Shown here: positions 1 to 11,829 of the stretch, piece after piece
How positions within the stretch are numbered: the stretch's first letter is position 1
Layout: every line of letters starts with the position of its first letter
From: Isoetes taiwanensis
Lineage: Eukaryota; Streptophyta; Lycopodiopsida; Isoetales; Isoetaceae
Direction: 5' to 3'
NCBI GenBank assembly: GCA_021234155.1
Contig: JAJEKV010000226.1
Location: 1-64,000, forward strand
Length of the DNA: 64,000 bases
Program-made: the position numbers and the translations under genes
Notes under the pieces: model-generated
Database searches by the model: none
Told to the model about the DNA's origin: nothing
Seen by the model: only the letters and a program-made list of their open reading frames with translations

Positions 1-2336
1 CCTTGGGGCAATCACCCTCCCATTGGGGTATCACAGCAAACCCCTCAGCTAGAATGGATTTAGGACCTCGGTTGCTTCGGGGCAACCACTCTAAACCTAA
101 ATCTTGCAAAACTTTTTCACCACAAGCACATTGATGTACAGCTTTTCCCATTTCAAGAAAAACCTTGTTTCCTCTTTTTCAATACCAAGCACAAATAAGC
201 GGGTGTGAATTTTGCTTGGGAAAAGTATGAGTGTGATCCCAACACTTGATATTAAAAGGGTGCAAAATCCTTTTTGAAGTGGGAACGGAGTTCTAGATAC
301 TTAAAAATCTATGCGACCTAGTCAAAAATTGGTCAATACTCTCTCGTGACGAGAAATTCTCAAATGTTTTGTGAGATATTATTTTTGATCTGGGACAAGG
401 GACTGATCTAATTGTTCTTGTAGGTAAAGTGCAACACCTTTTTGGGATTACTTTGAATCTTTGAAATGAGCAGTAATTTACCAGCAGCCGGTGTGTTTTT
501 GATGGCCGAGATATTTATTTATATGTTTTTTTTTTCACGAGGCGAGAATAGAAGATAATTCTTGAGGTTTTGATAATAACATATGGGGACCTTGCTAGGG
601 GTTTTGCGTGAAGATAGGTTCTTTTGACTCTTATCGGATAGCTAGGACTTAGCTTTGACAAATATTTATATGTTTTATATTTTCCTTGAATGCAAGATGA
701 CTTTCTTATGAAGCCTAAAAGTAGGATCTTTCTAATATCGCGTAGAAAAAAACTAGAACAATATTTAGCGATATGCATAACTTTCTTGAAAAGGAAGTTG
801 AGGAAAGGAAATTTTACAAAAGTCGGATTTTCATTCACTTAACAAATCATCGAGGAGTTCCACATAACTTCAAATAACTCACAATTCAGGAGTCAATAAT
901 ACTTAGGGATGGGACAGGAATAATTGGTCCAGCTTCTTTGCTCAATCAAGTAAATTGATGCAGCAAGGAAGGTCGAATTCACCGAAGATCGTATTGACAT
1001 GTATTTCGCATCCACAATCTCCCAAATGCGCCAAAAAGCCCTTGAAATTTCTGGAGGTGATTTGCCCTTTTTGAAAAATGCACAGTTCGTTCAATTCTTG
1101 CAGATCAACGGATTATCCGTCATTTAATACGGGGTTTGGAGTTCTTGGGATCACTCAAGTTAAATCGGGAGAATGCAGTCATGATTAGGTAGTTCCGGCT
1201 ACTAAAAAATCCGTTTCTTGGCACTGCAATCTTAGGGTTCTTGTTTTTCTTGTGAAAATATCCCACGGGCGGAATGGAAAAAGAAGCCAAGGTATAAATA
1301 TAGATCCATTGACCGGGGTCTTGATTCGTGGTCTCCTCCATAGCTTCGGCTCGTGTTTTCGACTTGGCATGCGGGGGCGCCACTTGGCGAAGGATGAGAG
1401 GGGTAGATAAATGGGGGGGTAGATGTAGGTAGGTTTTATCATTTTTTCAAAAGGCCCCCAAAGAAGGCCATTTAGAAGGTCGATATAACCTCTTTTTTCA
1501 AAAATGTTTGTGCGGTGGTGTGTTTTCATGTGGGCTACCGGATAGTATCATCAAATTTTCAAATGGAATACTTTGATTTTTGAAAAAAAAAATGACTAAG
1601 CATGGGGCTTGGTGAGATGGCAAAATGGTGAAGATGTGGCATAAGGGTTGTAACCATCTTTTTCCCTAGTCAAAAATGATGATTTTGGTGAAGTGGCATG
1701 AAGTATGGATGATATGGGTGACACGTGTGATATGAATGGTGAAGTGGAATTATGATGAAGTGGATGTTTGTATCTTTTTGCAATTTCTTTTGACATGAAA
1801 ATACTACTAGGAGCTCATTTCTTGCATAGTTGGACATGTCTTGCTTTTGTCCTTCTTTTAAGACCTAGTAAGTATAACAAGGTACTTTTGAAATGAATTC
1901 ATGAGGCTCCTAATGCTTGACTTTGGTGAGTGGGTGGATGGAGCATGGGTGTGTGTTTCATTTGACTAGAAAAAATGTTACCAACACCATAGTATGTAAT
2001 GAGAGGAGATGGAAATGTGGAAAAAAAAAGGCTAGGCATGGAATGGAGATTAAGAACTTTAGAATATCAACTTCAATGCTCAAATCAAATGTCATACCAA
2101 GTTGTGATCTTGCAATTCTTCAATAGGGCTTCAAATTTAGTAACTTGCCTTGTGACCTTCCATTTTAGCCAAAATACTCCTTTGATGTTTTCTCAAGTGA
2201 ATGTCCTTCTTTGGTTCTTCAAGTCCTTGTGTCTTTTGTAGCTTTTTGAAAGATCTTCAAGTTGCAACTTCAAATACTCCTTATGTGCTTATTGAACCAT
2301 GTATTTGGAAATGCTAATGGTTCTTCCATGCTGCAC
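1..2336 (-). repeat. LTR of unit A
   Basis: The segment matches 7,139-9,624 and 15,837-18,231 throughout and lies downstream of the truncated integrase. The first 40 bases are a garbled version of the LTR end that reads TGTTGAGGGTAAT at 7,139 on the plus strand. A TATA box sits at about 1,293. The right edge is set by the deletion break next to a conserved hairpin, so the true U3 start is not proven. Confidence 0.6.
1293..1303 (-). promoter_or_regulatory. TATA box in LTR of unit A
   Basis: The minus strand reads CTATATTTATACC. The same box recurs at the same place in the LTRs of B, C, C' and B', which marks the U3/R region and gives the transcription direction. Confidence 0.6.
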
Positions 2337-2399
2337 CATGAGTTTGAGAGTTCTTACTTTGAGAGTTGCTAGCAATGTAGCTATAACATCATTCGGCCC

Positions 2400-2966
2400 C
2401 ATGGCTGCCTCTATCGGATATAAGTTTGAAGGGGACACCAAATCAGCCTGAGATATTTTCATGGATGAACCTAGCGATTGGTATAAGCATTTGCTTGTCT
2501 CGGGGGGTAGCCTTCAGCCCATTTTGTAAATAATCGGTAGCTACTAAGAATATCTTTGGTCTTTGTCGCGAGAAGAAGGTGGATCTGAGGTCCTATGAAA
2601 TCAAGTCCCCGGACTTGGAAGGGGTCTGGAGAAGTTATGGCGATTAAAGGCCGGTGGTTGAAGAATTCTTCTACCAAAAATTTGGCATTTATGGCGGCAT
2701 TTGATTGTTTCATAGCGGTCCTTGAAGAGTTGGCCAATAATAACCAGCCCTCAAGATTTTTTTTTTTCTTTGTAGTATCTGCGACAAAATGTCCATACTC
2801 CTTCATGACATGCTTCTAATACTAACTTAGCTTCTTCTTCATCAACACACCTCAAAATGATACCCTCTTTGTCATACACGCATAACACATTATCTATTAG
2901 CTTGAACTTATTGCATTTTCCTTGAACCTTCTTTTTGGTTGGAGTTGAGTTCTTACGGCATCTCAT
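2400..2966 (-). pseudogene. Integrase, unit A, C-terminally deleted
   Basis: This is the gypsy integrase N-terminal half. A linker rich in Lys and Arg leads into an HHCC zinc-binding region beginning ACHEGV and ending CCHKCQIFG in the better copies. The start of the catalytic core (LDFIGP, where the D is the first catalytic residue) follows. Frames change several times: 2,751-2,966 covers the linker and His pair, and 2,471-2,806 part of the Cys pair and core. The rest of the core and the C-terminal domain are missing because of the deletion at about 2,336. It would process LTR ends and join them to target DNA if intact. Confidence 0.7.
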
Positions 2967-3099
2967 TTGATTCCAAATATCTTCTTATATTAAACTTGCC
3001 AATCGCCTCTGCACAAGGTTTACATTAACACTGCATCATCTTGAACCTCATGAGTCAACCCTTCTTCATCTTCTGCTCAAACAAAATATTAGTCAAATA

Positions 3100-4616
3100 T
3101 GTCTTTGGGATCATTTACCAAATTAATCACTTTAACTTGACAATATCATATTCTTGAATCTTACAAGCCCATCTGCATATCTTGGCCTTAGAAGGCTTTT
3201 TTGAGAACAACAAAGACAAAGGATTTTTGCTTCATATACACTGAGTATATTTGTTTTTGGATAAGATGTCCTTGTCTATCAATCAAAAACATAAGACCTT
3301 GCTGCACTTTTCTCGAGCCTTGGGTACCTCATTTCGAGTATTAGACCAAATCTTGCTAGAAAAAGTTACCACCCCTAGATCTTGCAATAAAACCAACCCT
3401 CTGACTCTTTTTGTTATCTTGATATAAGCTTCAAAAGGTTTAGTTGCATCGGGAGGTTTTAAAAGTGAGAAGTGGAGATGGCTTGTATATATCTTGTCGA
3501 GGCAAGTTGGCAAGTCACGAGTCCACTCTACCATGATTAACTTACTCTCATGCTTGGTGTATTTGCCTACCTTGGTGAGATCGGATATAGGAACTCTGAT
3601 ATTATTAGAAGTGAGGAACATACATTCTTAAAAAACTTACCATACCTAGGAAACTTTTTACTTCCTTAGGTTTTTGGTGATGCAAGCTTTTTTAATGCTT
3701 CCACTTGCTCTCGACCACTTGAATCCCTTTAGAGGAGATCTCATGCCCTAACAATCCTCCCTTAGAGCATAGAAATACACATTTTTTTTAGGGTTTAAAC
3801 TCACTCCTCCCTTCACGCACATGCCACATATCTTAGTTAGATAATTGAAATGATCTCTCAAGGCTGATCCCAAGCAGAGATCATCAAGAAAAACTCTAAA
3901 AAGCGGCGAGGAGGCATATCCTTGAATATAGTATCCATTGTTCTTTGAAAAGTTCTTTGGAGCATTCATCAAACCAAAAGGCATTCTCTTCATAGCAAAA
4001 GTTCCCCATGGGTGATGGCATTTTGTTTTTGGTTGATCTTCTAGCTTAACAGAAATTTGGTTGAATCCTGAGAAGCCATCCAAAAAAGAGTATGTCTCTT
4101 TCCCTGCAACAGCATGTAAAACCTCTTCCAAAAAAGGCAGAGGGTAGCAGTCTTTAACAGTGGCCTTGTTCAAATCTCGTAATCAATACAAATTCGATAG
4201 TTTTTTGTTCTTTTTTCCATGGGCACAATGCATGATAACCATTACGGATTTGAAATTTCGGTGATCACACTGCATCTTTCATTTTTAGTAACTCCTCTCT
4301 AATCAAGTCTAGCAAGGCCACATTAATCCTTCTTAGTTTTTTTTGCATCCGGGGCTGACGCCTTCCTTAATTTTATTTCAAATTCACAAATGTTTTTATC
4401 AACACCAATCAGTTCATTATAATCCCATGCAAAAACATCTTTCCATTCTTTGAAGAAATCTATTACCATGCATTCACTCTTTTCCTCAAACATATCACCA
4501 ACATAAAGAGTTCTTTCTTGTCCATTTTTTTCTATCTTAATTTCTCTAACTTTGTTTTCACTACTAGCATTGATTACCAATATAGGATGTAGCTGTTTGA
4601 GTTCTTCTTCCTCCAA
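3100..4616 (-). pseudogene. Reverse transcriptase with degenerate RNase H, unit A
   Basis: The N-terminal piece (4,616-4,323) is the lead-in to reverse transcriptase. The polymerase core (4,173-3,748) shows YSFLDGFSGFNQI with the first catalytic Asp, MPFGLMNAP, and FLDD in place of the usual YxDD. The following segment (3,621-3,100) aligns with the classical gypsy RNase H position (FEAYIKI, then GLVLLQ, then VTFSSKIW), but the usual first-Asp motif TDAS is not recognisable. This matches lineages where the classical domain became a tether after a second RNase H was gained. Frameshifts separate the three pieces. Confidence 0.8.
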
Positions 4617-4689
4617 TTCTTCCTCCTTGATAGCACCTTACGCCAAATGTTAGAGCAAAACACTCTTACACAAGGTATCAGCCTCTTCA

Positions 4690-5099
4690 TTGAACTTTCT
4701 TGTGACATGAAGTAGCTCCGGGATGCAAATGTTGATAGTTCCCCTAGTGCTTGATCCTAAGCATAATCATCTCTTCATTTTAGTTTGATATTCCCCAAAA
4801 TTTGCTGCATACCTGGTGAGAGTCTCCAAATACAATGATGTCGTTAACACCTAAGTGCCTAGCCTCTTGTAGCCCAGCTATCAAAGCTTTATATTCAGCC
4901 ATGTTAGAAGTAGCGTTTTGATGAATTACGCCAACTTTTGCCATTAGTTTGCTTGACTGTCCTTAAGAATGGCGTGAGGAAGAAGCTATACTCAATTTCT
5001 TAGAGACACCACCATCAAACCATAAATAAGCAAAGTTTATTCCACGGTGTACATTGCATACCTTAATTGGACTTGTGTCCACCCCCATATTGGTCATGG
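4690..5099 (-). pseudogene. Archaeal-type RNase H between protease and RT, unit A
   Basis: The minus strand encodes FAYLWFDGG (first Asp, about 5,020), then MAEYKALIAGLQEA (Glu, about 4,890), then IIVFGDS (second Asp, about 4,825). This D-E-D set with its spacing is that of RNase HI domains gained by plant retrotransposons of the Tat type. It would remove the RNA template strand during reverse transcription. Here it lies upstream of reverse transcriptase, whereas in Tat elements the added domain follows the classical RNase H. The order is repeated in units B, B' and A', so it belongs to the family. Frameshifts interrupt it after the first Asp motif. Confidence 0.7.
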
Positions 5100-5841
5100 T
5101 AACTTCATATACCCCAAGTTGATTGGATATCAACACATCTTCTTCAATGAAGTTAAAAAATCAAACTCCCCAAGCTTGTTGTAGATAACAATTTTTTTTT
5201 CTTCCATCGGTTATGGTACATTCCCCTTTTGACCAAGCAGTGCGGCATCTCTTGTTGTGACCATCTCCTTCCTAAAGTAAATCATAAATATCTGCTTTTC
5301 ATCCATTCCTTCAAATGCAACCACAACAAAATTAGCGACCACAACAATTCCTTCAATATCTATTGGTACTTTACTTACAATCCCTATGGGATTAATTCTT
5401 GAATTAGAAAGATTTCAGTACCATAGGGCTTTCTTGTCTACCTCTAAGCCACATTGTTTCATCACATGATGTGGCATAACATTTAAGGTGATCCCCATCC
5501 AACAATACCTTAGACAAAGCTTTCTTCCCAATGTTGCTGCACATGTGAAGGCACCGGGATCATGTTCATCTTGTACTAGCATTTGCTCCTCAATGTGATT
5601 TGTAAGCATAATTTGTTCCTCTTGTGTGAGACAAACCTGTTCATCTTGAGTCAAGTTAAGCATCTTCTTTCTATAAGTGGGTGCAATCCTTAATAATGTG
5701 AGCAAATCTACACTAACTTTAGAATTTTTCATAAGTACTTCAAAGTCATCACCATCTTTATCTTTTTTAGGAATTTCGACAAGGCCACGGGAGGTACAAA
5801 ATTTGCTTACCATCTTGTGCGGGTTGCTTGTTTTCACTCAT
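5100..5841 (-). pseudogene. Aspartic protease region, unit A
   Basis: The frame opens with MSENKQ at 5,841. It runs through a Gln- and Glu-rich linker (LTQDEQVCLTQEEQ) to a retropepsin-like motif around 5,490-5,505. In the better copies this reads LLDGGSPLN, the DGGS form of the active-site DSG/DTG motif common in plant gypsy elements. The ORF at 5,415-5,837 loses the motif by a frameshift. After the protease the frame continues as an unassigned segment to the RNase H at about 5,100. Confidence 0.65.
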
Positions 5842-5869
5842 TTTACCTTTAACAGCGCTAGCTTCTATT

Positions 5870-7095
5870 TCTTCTTGAGATAACCCCTTGTCTTTCATTC
5901 CCCTTGTATGCCACGACCATAATTTCTTCTGTTCTTCAAATTCTGCATAAATCTGATAGGATAGCTAACTTAGGACAAATATTTGTGATGCTTGATGGGC
6001 TCGGCAGATTTTGGCTTTCTTTGTCTTGCAAAATACTCTTTAACACTACATCGTCTTCATAATGTCTGTAGCTTTACAAAAGGCACAAAGCAGGACACTC
6101 TTTTTCCATAATGGCCTCTCTTGTTGCATTTGAGGCATATCGTACCAACAAACATCGAGGAAGAATGTGTTTCTCTCATACAATGTGCACAAAGGGGATA
6201 GCTTTTTTCTTTCAGGTCTAGATGCTTTCAATTCTTGAAGTTGCTTGGTGACCTCAAGTAAACCTCGACAACTTTGTCAATCTACGCCTTGGTAGTGCTT
6301 GCGATCTTGTCGATTCTTGGTTTGCCTTGGGTTTCTTCTTATCTTTTTGTCGGCATATCTTGGTATAGCATCAGCACCCATATATTCTGTTCAAAATCTG
6401 GGAAGAAAGGATCATTAGTGGTATGAGTATCATCGGTAAATAGGAAAGCACATCAGCAATCTCAATGGCCTTGTTAAAAGCTTTATGGATGGTTGCAAAC
6501 CCCTCTGTTTGTAAATCTTTAGCATCTTCTGTGTACTCTTGATCTACCAGTCGGACCCTTATGAAAGATGCAACAAGGTGTAAGGTATGGTTAGGTACTT
6601 GATTAGTTTGGCATTTTGTTAAGTACACATGAAATCTTTCCACATATTGGTGAGCAGTCTCACCATTTCTAATATGAAAGGTTTGTAATTCAAAATGAGA
6701 TCTTGAGGGTCATAAACCTTACCAAATCTAGATAAAAACCTTTTGACAATTTCATCCCATGTGTTGATACCATCACTTATCACATACTCCAACCAAGCCC
6801 TTACTTCATCATTTTTGAAGCACTTCTTGAATTCAGCAAACTTAGTCCCTTTCTTGTGTCAGTATTCTTGATAATATTCATCAAAGATCTTAAGAAAGTT
6901 GTTAGCACTCATGCTAGAATCAAATGTAGGAGCAGGAATAGGGACATTGAGTTCAAAGTATTGGCGGGCATACTAGCATTGAGATTTCTTGACTTATTAG
7001 GATGTCTGAGGATCACCTTGAGGAGTAGCTTGTGTTTTTGTATTGTCTTGTACCTCGGCATGGTGGGATGTTTGACATTTAGATCTAGGAGCCAT
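5870..7095 (-). pseudogene. Gag, unit A
   Basis: The first ATG after the LTR is at 7,095 (MAPR). The middle part resembles the retrotransposon gag capsid domain: a stretch like FAEFKKCFKNDE, then WDEIVKRFLSRFGKVYDPQ (about 6,850-6,700), then a polar stretch to about 6,371. Near the C terminus (about 6,080) is a possible zinc knuckle, CAFCK with a downstream GHYE, in which the last Cys of CCHC is replaced by Asp in the better copies. At least four frameshifts split it. Confidence 0.7.
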
Positions 7096-7138
7096 AGTTC
7101 CCAAGAACCGGGTTGGATCTCGGTAGGAGCCTCCAAGA

Positions 7139-9624
7139 TGTTGAGGGTAATCTGGCAAAACCCTCAACTAGAATGGTTTAGGACCTCAGGTTGCTTGAGG
7201 GCAACCACTCTAAACCTAAATCTTGCAAAACTTTTCACCACAAGCTTTGTTAGTACAGACTTTCCCATTTCAAGAAAAACCTTGTTTCCTCTTTTCAATA
7301 CCAAGCACAAATAAGCTGGTGAATTTTACTTGGGAAAGTATGAGTGTGATCCCAACACTTGATATTAAAGAGTGCAAAATCCTTTTTGAAGTCAGGGCAG
7401 TTCTAGATACTTGAAAAATCTATGCGACCTAGTCAAAAATTGGTCAATACTCTCGTGAGGCGAGAAATTCTCAAATGTTTTGTGAGATATTATTTTTTGA
7501 TGCGGGACAGCTGGGGACTGATCTAATTGTTCTTGTAGGTAAAGTGCAACACCTTTTTGGGGTTTACTTTGAATCTTTGAATGAGCAAGAGAGTAATTTA
7601 CCTTGACAATTTGTTTTTGATGTGAGAGATATTTATTTATATGTTTTTGTTTTTCACGAGGCGAGAATAGAAGATAATTCTGCGAGGTTTTGATAATAAC
7701 ATATGGGTGAACCTTTGCTAGAGAGTTTTGTAGCGAAAAGATAGGTTCTTTTTGACTCTTATCGGATAGCTAGGACTTAGCTTTGACAAATATTTATATG
7801 TTTTATGTTTTCTTTGAATGCAAGATGACTATTCTTATGAAGCCTAAGTAGGATCTTTCTAATATCATTAAAAAAAAAACTAGAACAATATTTAGCGGAT
7901 ATGCATAACTTTCTTGAAAAGGAAGTTGAAAAGAAATTTTACCAAAGTCGGTTTTCATTCACTTAACAAATCATCTGGGAGTTCCACATAACTTCAAATA
8001 ACTCACAATTCGAGGAGTCAATAATACTTAGGGATCCGGATTAGGGTTTTGAGAATAATTGCCAACTAAGCCAAATGAAGATTTCTTGCTCAATCAAGTA
8101 AATTGATGCAGCAAGGAAGGTCAAATTCGTTTAGTGCAACAAATCTTTCCAACCGAAGATCATTATTGACATGTATGGTTTTACCATTTTTTACTATCAT
8201 CCACAATCTCCCAAATGCATAAAAGCCCTTGAAATTTCTGGGTCGATTTGCCCCTTTTTTGAAAATGCTTGGTTCTGTTCCAATTCTTGCAAGATCCAGC
8301 AGTTATCCGTCATTTCATTTTACGGGTTTGGAGTTCTTGGGATCACTCAAGTTAAATCGGGAGAATGCAGTCATGATTAGGTAGTTCCGGCTACTAAAAA
8401 TCCGTTTCTTGGCACTGCAAATCTTAGGGTTCTTGTTTTTCTTGTGAAGAAATATCCACAGGCGGAATGGAAAAAAAAAGCCAAGGTATAAATATAGATC
8501 CATTGACCAGTCTTACGATTCGTGGTCTCCTCCCCGCCAAGCTTCGGCTCGTGTTTGACTTGGCATGCCGAGGGGCGCCACTTGGCGAAGGAGGATGAGA
8601 GGGTAGATAAATGGGGGTAGATGTAGGTAGGTTTTATCATTTTTTTTTTCAAAAAGCCGCAGCGCCCCAAGAAGGCCATTTAGAAGGTCGATATAACCTC
8701 TTTTTTCAAAAATGTTTGTGCCAGGTGGCATGTTTTCATGTGGGCTACCAGATAGTATCATCAAATTTTCAAATGGAATACTTTGATTTTTTGGAAAAAA
8801 AAAATGACTAAGCATGGGGCTTGGTGAGGTGGTGGCAAAAATGGTGAAGATGTGGCACTTAAGGGTTGGTAACCATCTTTTCCCTAGTCAAAATGATGAT
8901 TTTGGTGAAGTGGCATGAAGTATGGATGATATGGGTGACACGTGTGATATGAATGGTGAAGTGGAATTATGAATGATGAAGTGGATGTTTGTATCTTTTG
9001 CAATTTCTTTTGACATGAAATGCTACTAGGGAGCTCATTTCTTGCATAGTTGGACATGTCTTGCTTTTGTCCTTCTTTTGTAAGACCTAGTAAGTATAAC
9101 TCTAGGTACTTTTGAAATGAATTCATGAGGCTCCCTAATGCTTGACTTTGGTGAGTGGGTGGATGGAGCATGGAGTGTGTGTTTCATTTGACTAGGGAAA
9201 AAAATGTTACCAACACCATAGTATGTAATGAGAGGAGATGGAAATGTGGAAAAAAAGAAGGCTAGACATGGAATGGGACGACTCAAGATATAGAATGAAA
9301 AAAGAATGGCTAGGCAATTCTTTTAGAACTTTAGAATATCAACTTCAATGCTCAAATCAGAAATGTCATACCAAGTTGTGATCTTGCAAATCTTCAATAG
9401 GGCTTCAAATTTAGTAACTTGCCTTGTGACCTTCCATTTAGCCAAAATACTCCTTTGATGTTTTCTCAAGTGAATGTCCTTCTTTGGTTCTTCAAGTCCT
9501 TGTGTCTTTTGTAGCTTTTTGAAAGATCTTCAAAGTTGCAACTTCAAATACTCCTTATGTGCTTATTGAACCATGTATTTGGAAATGCTAATGGTTCTTC
9601 CATGCTGCCATAGTGGCGACATCA
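7139..9624 (-). repeat. LTR of unit B
   Basis: The left edge is TGTTGAGGGTAAT at 7,139; the minus-strand LTR therefore ends CTCAACA, directly before the gag leader. An independent diverged copy of this LTR at 48,741-49,588 stops matching at the same base, which fixes that end. The right edge is placed at a hairpin (plus strand ATGCTGCCA...TGGCGACAT) that would give a TG start on the minus strand; this end is tentative. Confidence 0.65.
8487..8496 (-). promoter_or_regulatory. TATA box in LTR of unit B
   Basis: TATATTTATA on the minus strand, about 1.35 kb upstream of the LTR 3' end, at the same place as in the other LTRs. Confidence 0.6.
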
Positions 9625-10449
9625 TGCTAAAAAAGAAGAAGCTGAGGGCTGGTTTTCCGACTTCTCAAGACATTAATTCCTTCTTGCAGCATGCAGAATA
9701 TTGCCATGATGGATGGAATGAATGGCAATCATGGGAGAAGATGTTTGGAAAGCAAGTTTATATGAAAGCAAGCCTTGAGTGTGTCAGATGATAATGAATG
9801 AACAAGAGGGTGAACCTGTAATGACAGTACAAGAATCAGTTCAACATCTAGCTGCCATGTGGTGATATGGTGGCAGCTTTTTCTGGGATATGAATGTATA
9901 CTCAGGGCAGAGTAGAAAAATGATGAAGTATGAATGGTGGACTACTCTTGAGCAGAATGGAAGGTTTATGAATGAAGAGCAGAGGGTGTACCTGTTATAC
10001 AAAATAAATTAAGGTTAGCATAAAATCTAAATCGGTGGTGGAAGTGGAGGCGGCATGCTCATCAAAGTGAATGGATGAGAAGTGAATAAAAGGTGTAAAG
10101 GTGAAATCAAGAGGGTGGTCTGCATGGCAAAGTATAATATTAGGAGGAACAACACGAGCCTCATGTACCAGCAGCTTGAAATAAACTTTTCTGCAACTTC
10201 ACATTAGAACCAAGGACGTTAATTTATCAATTGCTATAAATGAACTAACTTAAAATAAATCAGCACTAAAGGAACAATTTATCTGACACACTGCCTATTC
10301 TATTTATCAATTGCTATAAATGAACTAACTTAAGATAAATCGATTGCTTTAAGAGTAATGCCTTTGCAAAAACTTTTATCTAACCTGCTTGCCTATTCTA
10401 ACATCTATACAACAAAGTTTATTCAAATAGACTAAGGGCAACATGTTCT
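9625..10449 (-). other. 3' untranslated region of unit B
   Basis: This stretch between the integrase stop and the LTR has no convincing frame. It is AT-rich and contains a repeated block (ATTTATCAATTGCTATAAATGAACTAACTT and relatives) at about 10,217-10,260 and 10,295-10,340 that occurs as a direct pair in every unit. It is the segment missing from unit A. Confidence 0.6.
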
Positions 10450-11690
10450 TTGCCAATACCTCTTAAGATGTAGAATGTTGATAGGATTTGGTAAGATTCT
10501 TCCTTCTGGTATAGACTTCAACCAATATGAATCTTGGCCTCTTTGGTCTGTAACTTCAAAGGTCCTTCCACGACTCTTCAAATTTGCTAGCAGTCTTCCT
10601 TTGCCTTATTCCATTTTAGGACTAGCTCTCCATCTTTCAAGGTACCTTGCAATTTGTGTCTTTGCTTTGAGGCTGCTAGATCTTTAGCCTTTTTAATAGT
10701 ATAGCATTTTCGACTTCATATCTATGCTCTTCTAATTGCATAAGCCGGTACACACCTTTCTTCAAGTGCTTCCCCTATTTCCAAATTTAATTTCAAAGCC
10801 ATTCTCAGGATGGAAGCTCAAGCTCTCTTTGGAATGATAGACTCTATCCCATAAACTAGACTAAAAGGTGTATGTTTGGTGAAGTTTTGGTTGTGGTTCT
10901 GTAAGCCCTGAGGCATCATGCAACCTCAAATGCCAATCCTTTTTTGAGACACTAATAGTCTTTTTTGAGGATAGTTTTGAGCACTTTGTTAGTGGATTAC
11001 GCGACCATTACCTTGGGGATAGTAGGATGAACTCTTAGAATGTCTTACTTTGAGAGTTGCTAGCAATGTAGCTATAACATCATTGGCCCAGGCTGCCTCT
11101 ATGGAATATAAGTTTGAAGGGGACACCAAATCTAGCACGAGATATTTTCATGGATGAACCTAGCGATTGGTATAAGCATTTGCTTGTCTCGGGGAGTAAC
11201 TTGACCCATTTTGTAAAATAATCGTGTAGCTACAAGAATATCTTGGTCTTTGTCTGCGAGAAAAGAAGGTGGATCTCTGAGGTCCTATGAAATCAAGTCC
11301 CAGGACTTGGAAGGGTCTGGAGAAGTTATGGCGATTAAAGCAATTTGGTTGAAGAATTCTTCTACCAAAAATTTGGCATTTATGGCTGACATTTGATTGT
11401 TTCATAGCAGTCCTTGAAGAGTTGGCCAATAATAACCAGCCCTCAAGATTTTTTTTTTTTGTAGTATCTGCTGACAAAAATGTCCCACATACTCCTTCAT
11501 GACATGCTTCTAATACTAACAGCTTCTTCTTCATCAACACACCTCAAAATGATACCCTCTTTGTCATACACACATAACACATTATCTATTAGCTTGAACT
11601 TATTGCATTTTTCCTTGAACCTTCTTTTTTGGTTGGAGTTGAGGTTCTACGGCATCTCATTTGATTCCAAATATCTTCTTATATTAAACT
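10450..11690 (-). pseudogene. Integrase, unit B
   Basis: Full-length integrase region in broken frames. The linker and HHCC region lie at about 11,640-11,400, with GHFLSADT-like and KCQIFG motifs. The core begins at LGLDFIGP (about 11,300), and the GVPFKLISDRG block with the second catalytic Asp lies at about 11,120-11,080. The C-terminal domain extends to a stop near 10,450. Comparison with C' and A' suggests a protein of about 400 residues. Confidence 0.7.
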
Positions 11691-11829
11691 TGCCAATCGC
11701 CTCTGCACAAGGTTTACATTTTACTTTGCATCATCTTGAACCTCATGAGTCAACCCTTCTTCATCTTCTGCTCAAACAAAATATTAGTCAAATATGTCTT
11801 TGGGATCATTTACCAAATTAATCACTTTA

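Larger units (their letters stand above)
1..7138 (-). mobile_element. Ty3/gypsy unit A (internal region plus 3' LTR, internally deleted)
   Basis: Read on the minus strand, the unit runs gag (7,095), protease, archaeal-type RNase H, reverse transcriptase, degenerate RNase H and truncated integrase, then LTR from about 2,336 to 1. Compared with unit B it lacks about 1.5 kb between the integrase core and the start of the LTR, with the break at about 2,336. Every frame is broken by small indels, many of which are probably sequencing errors. Confidence 0.85.
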
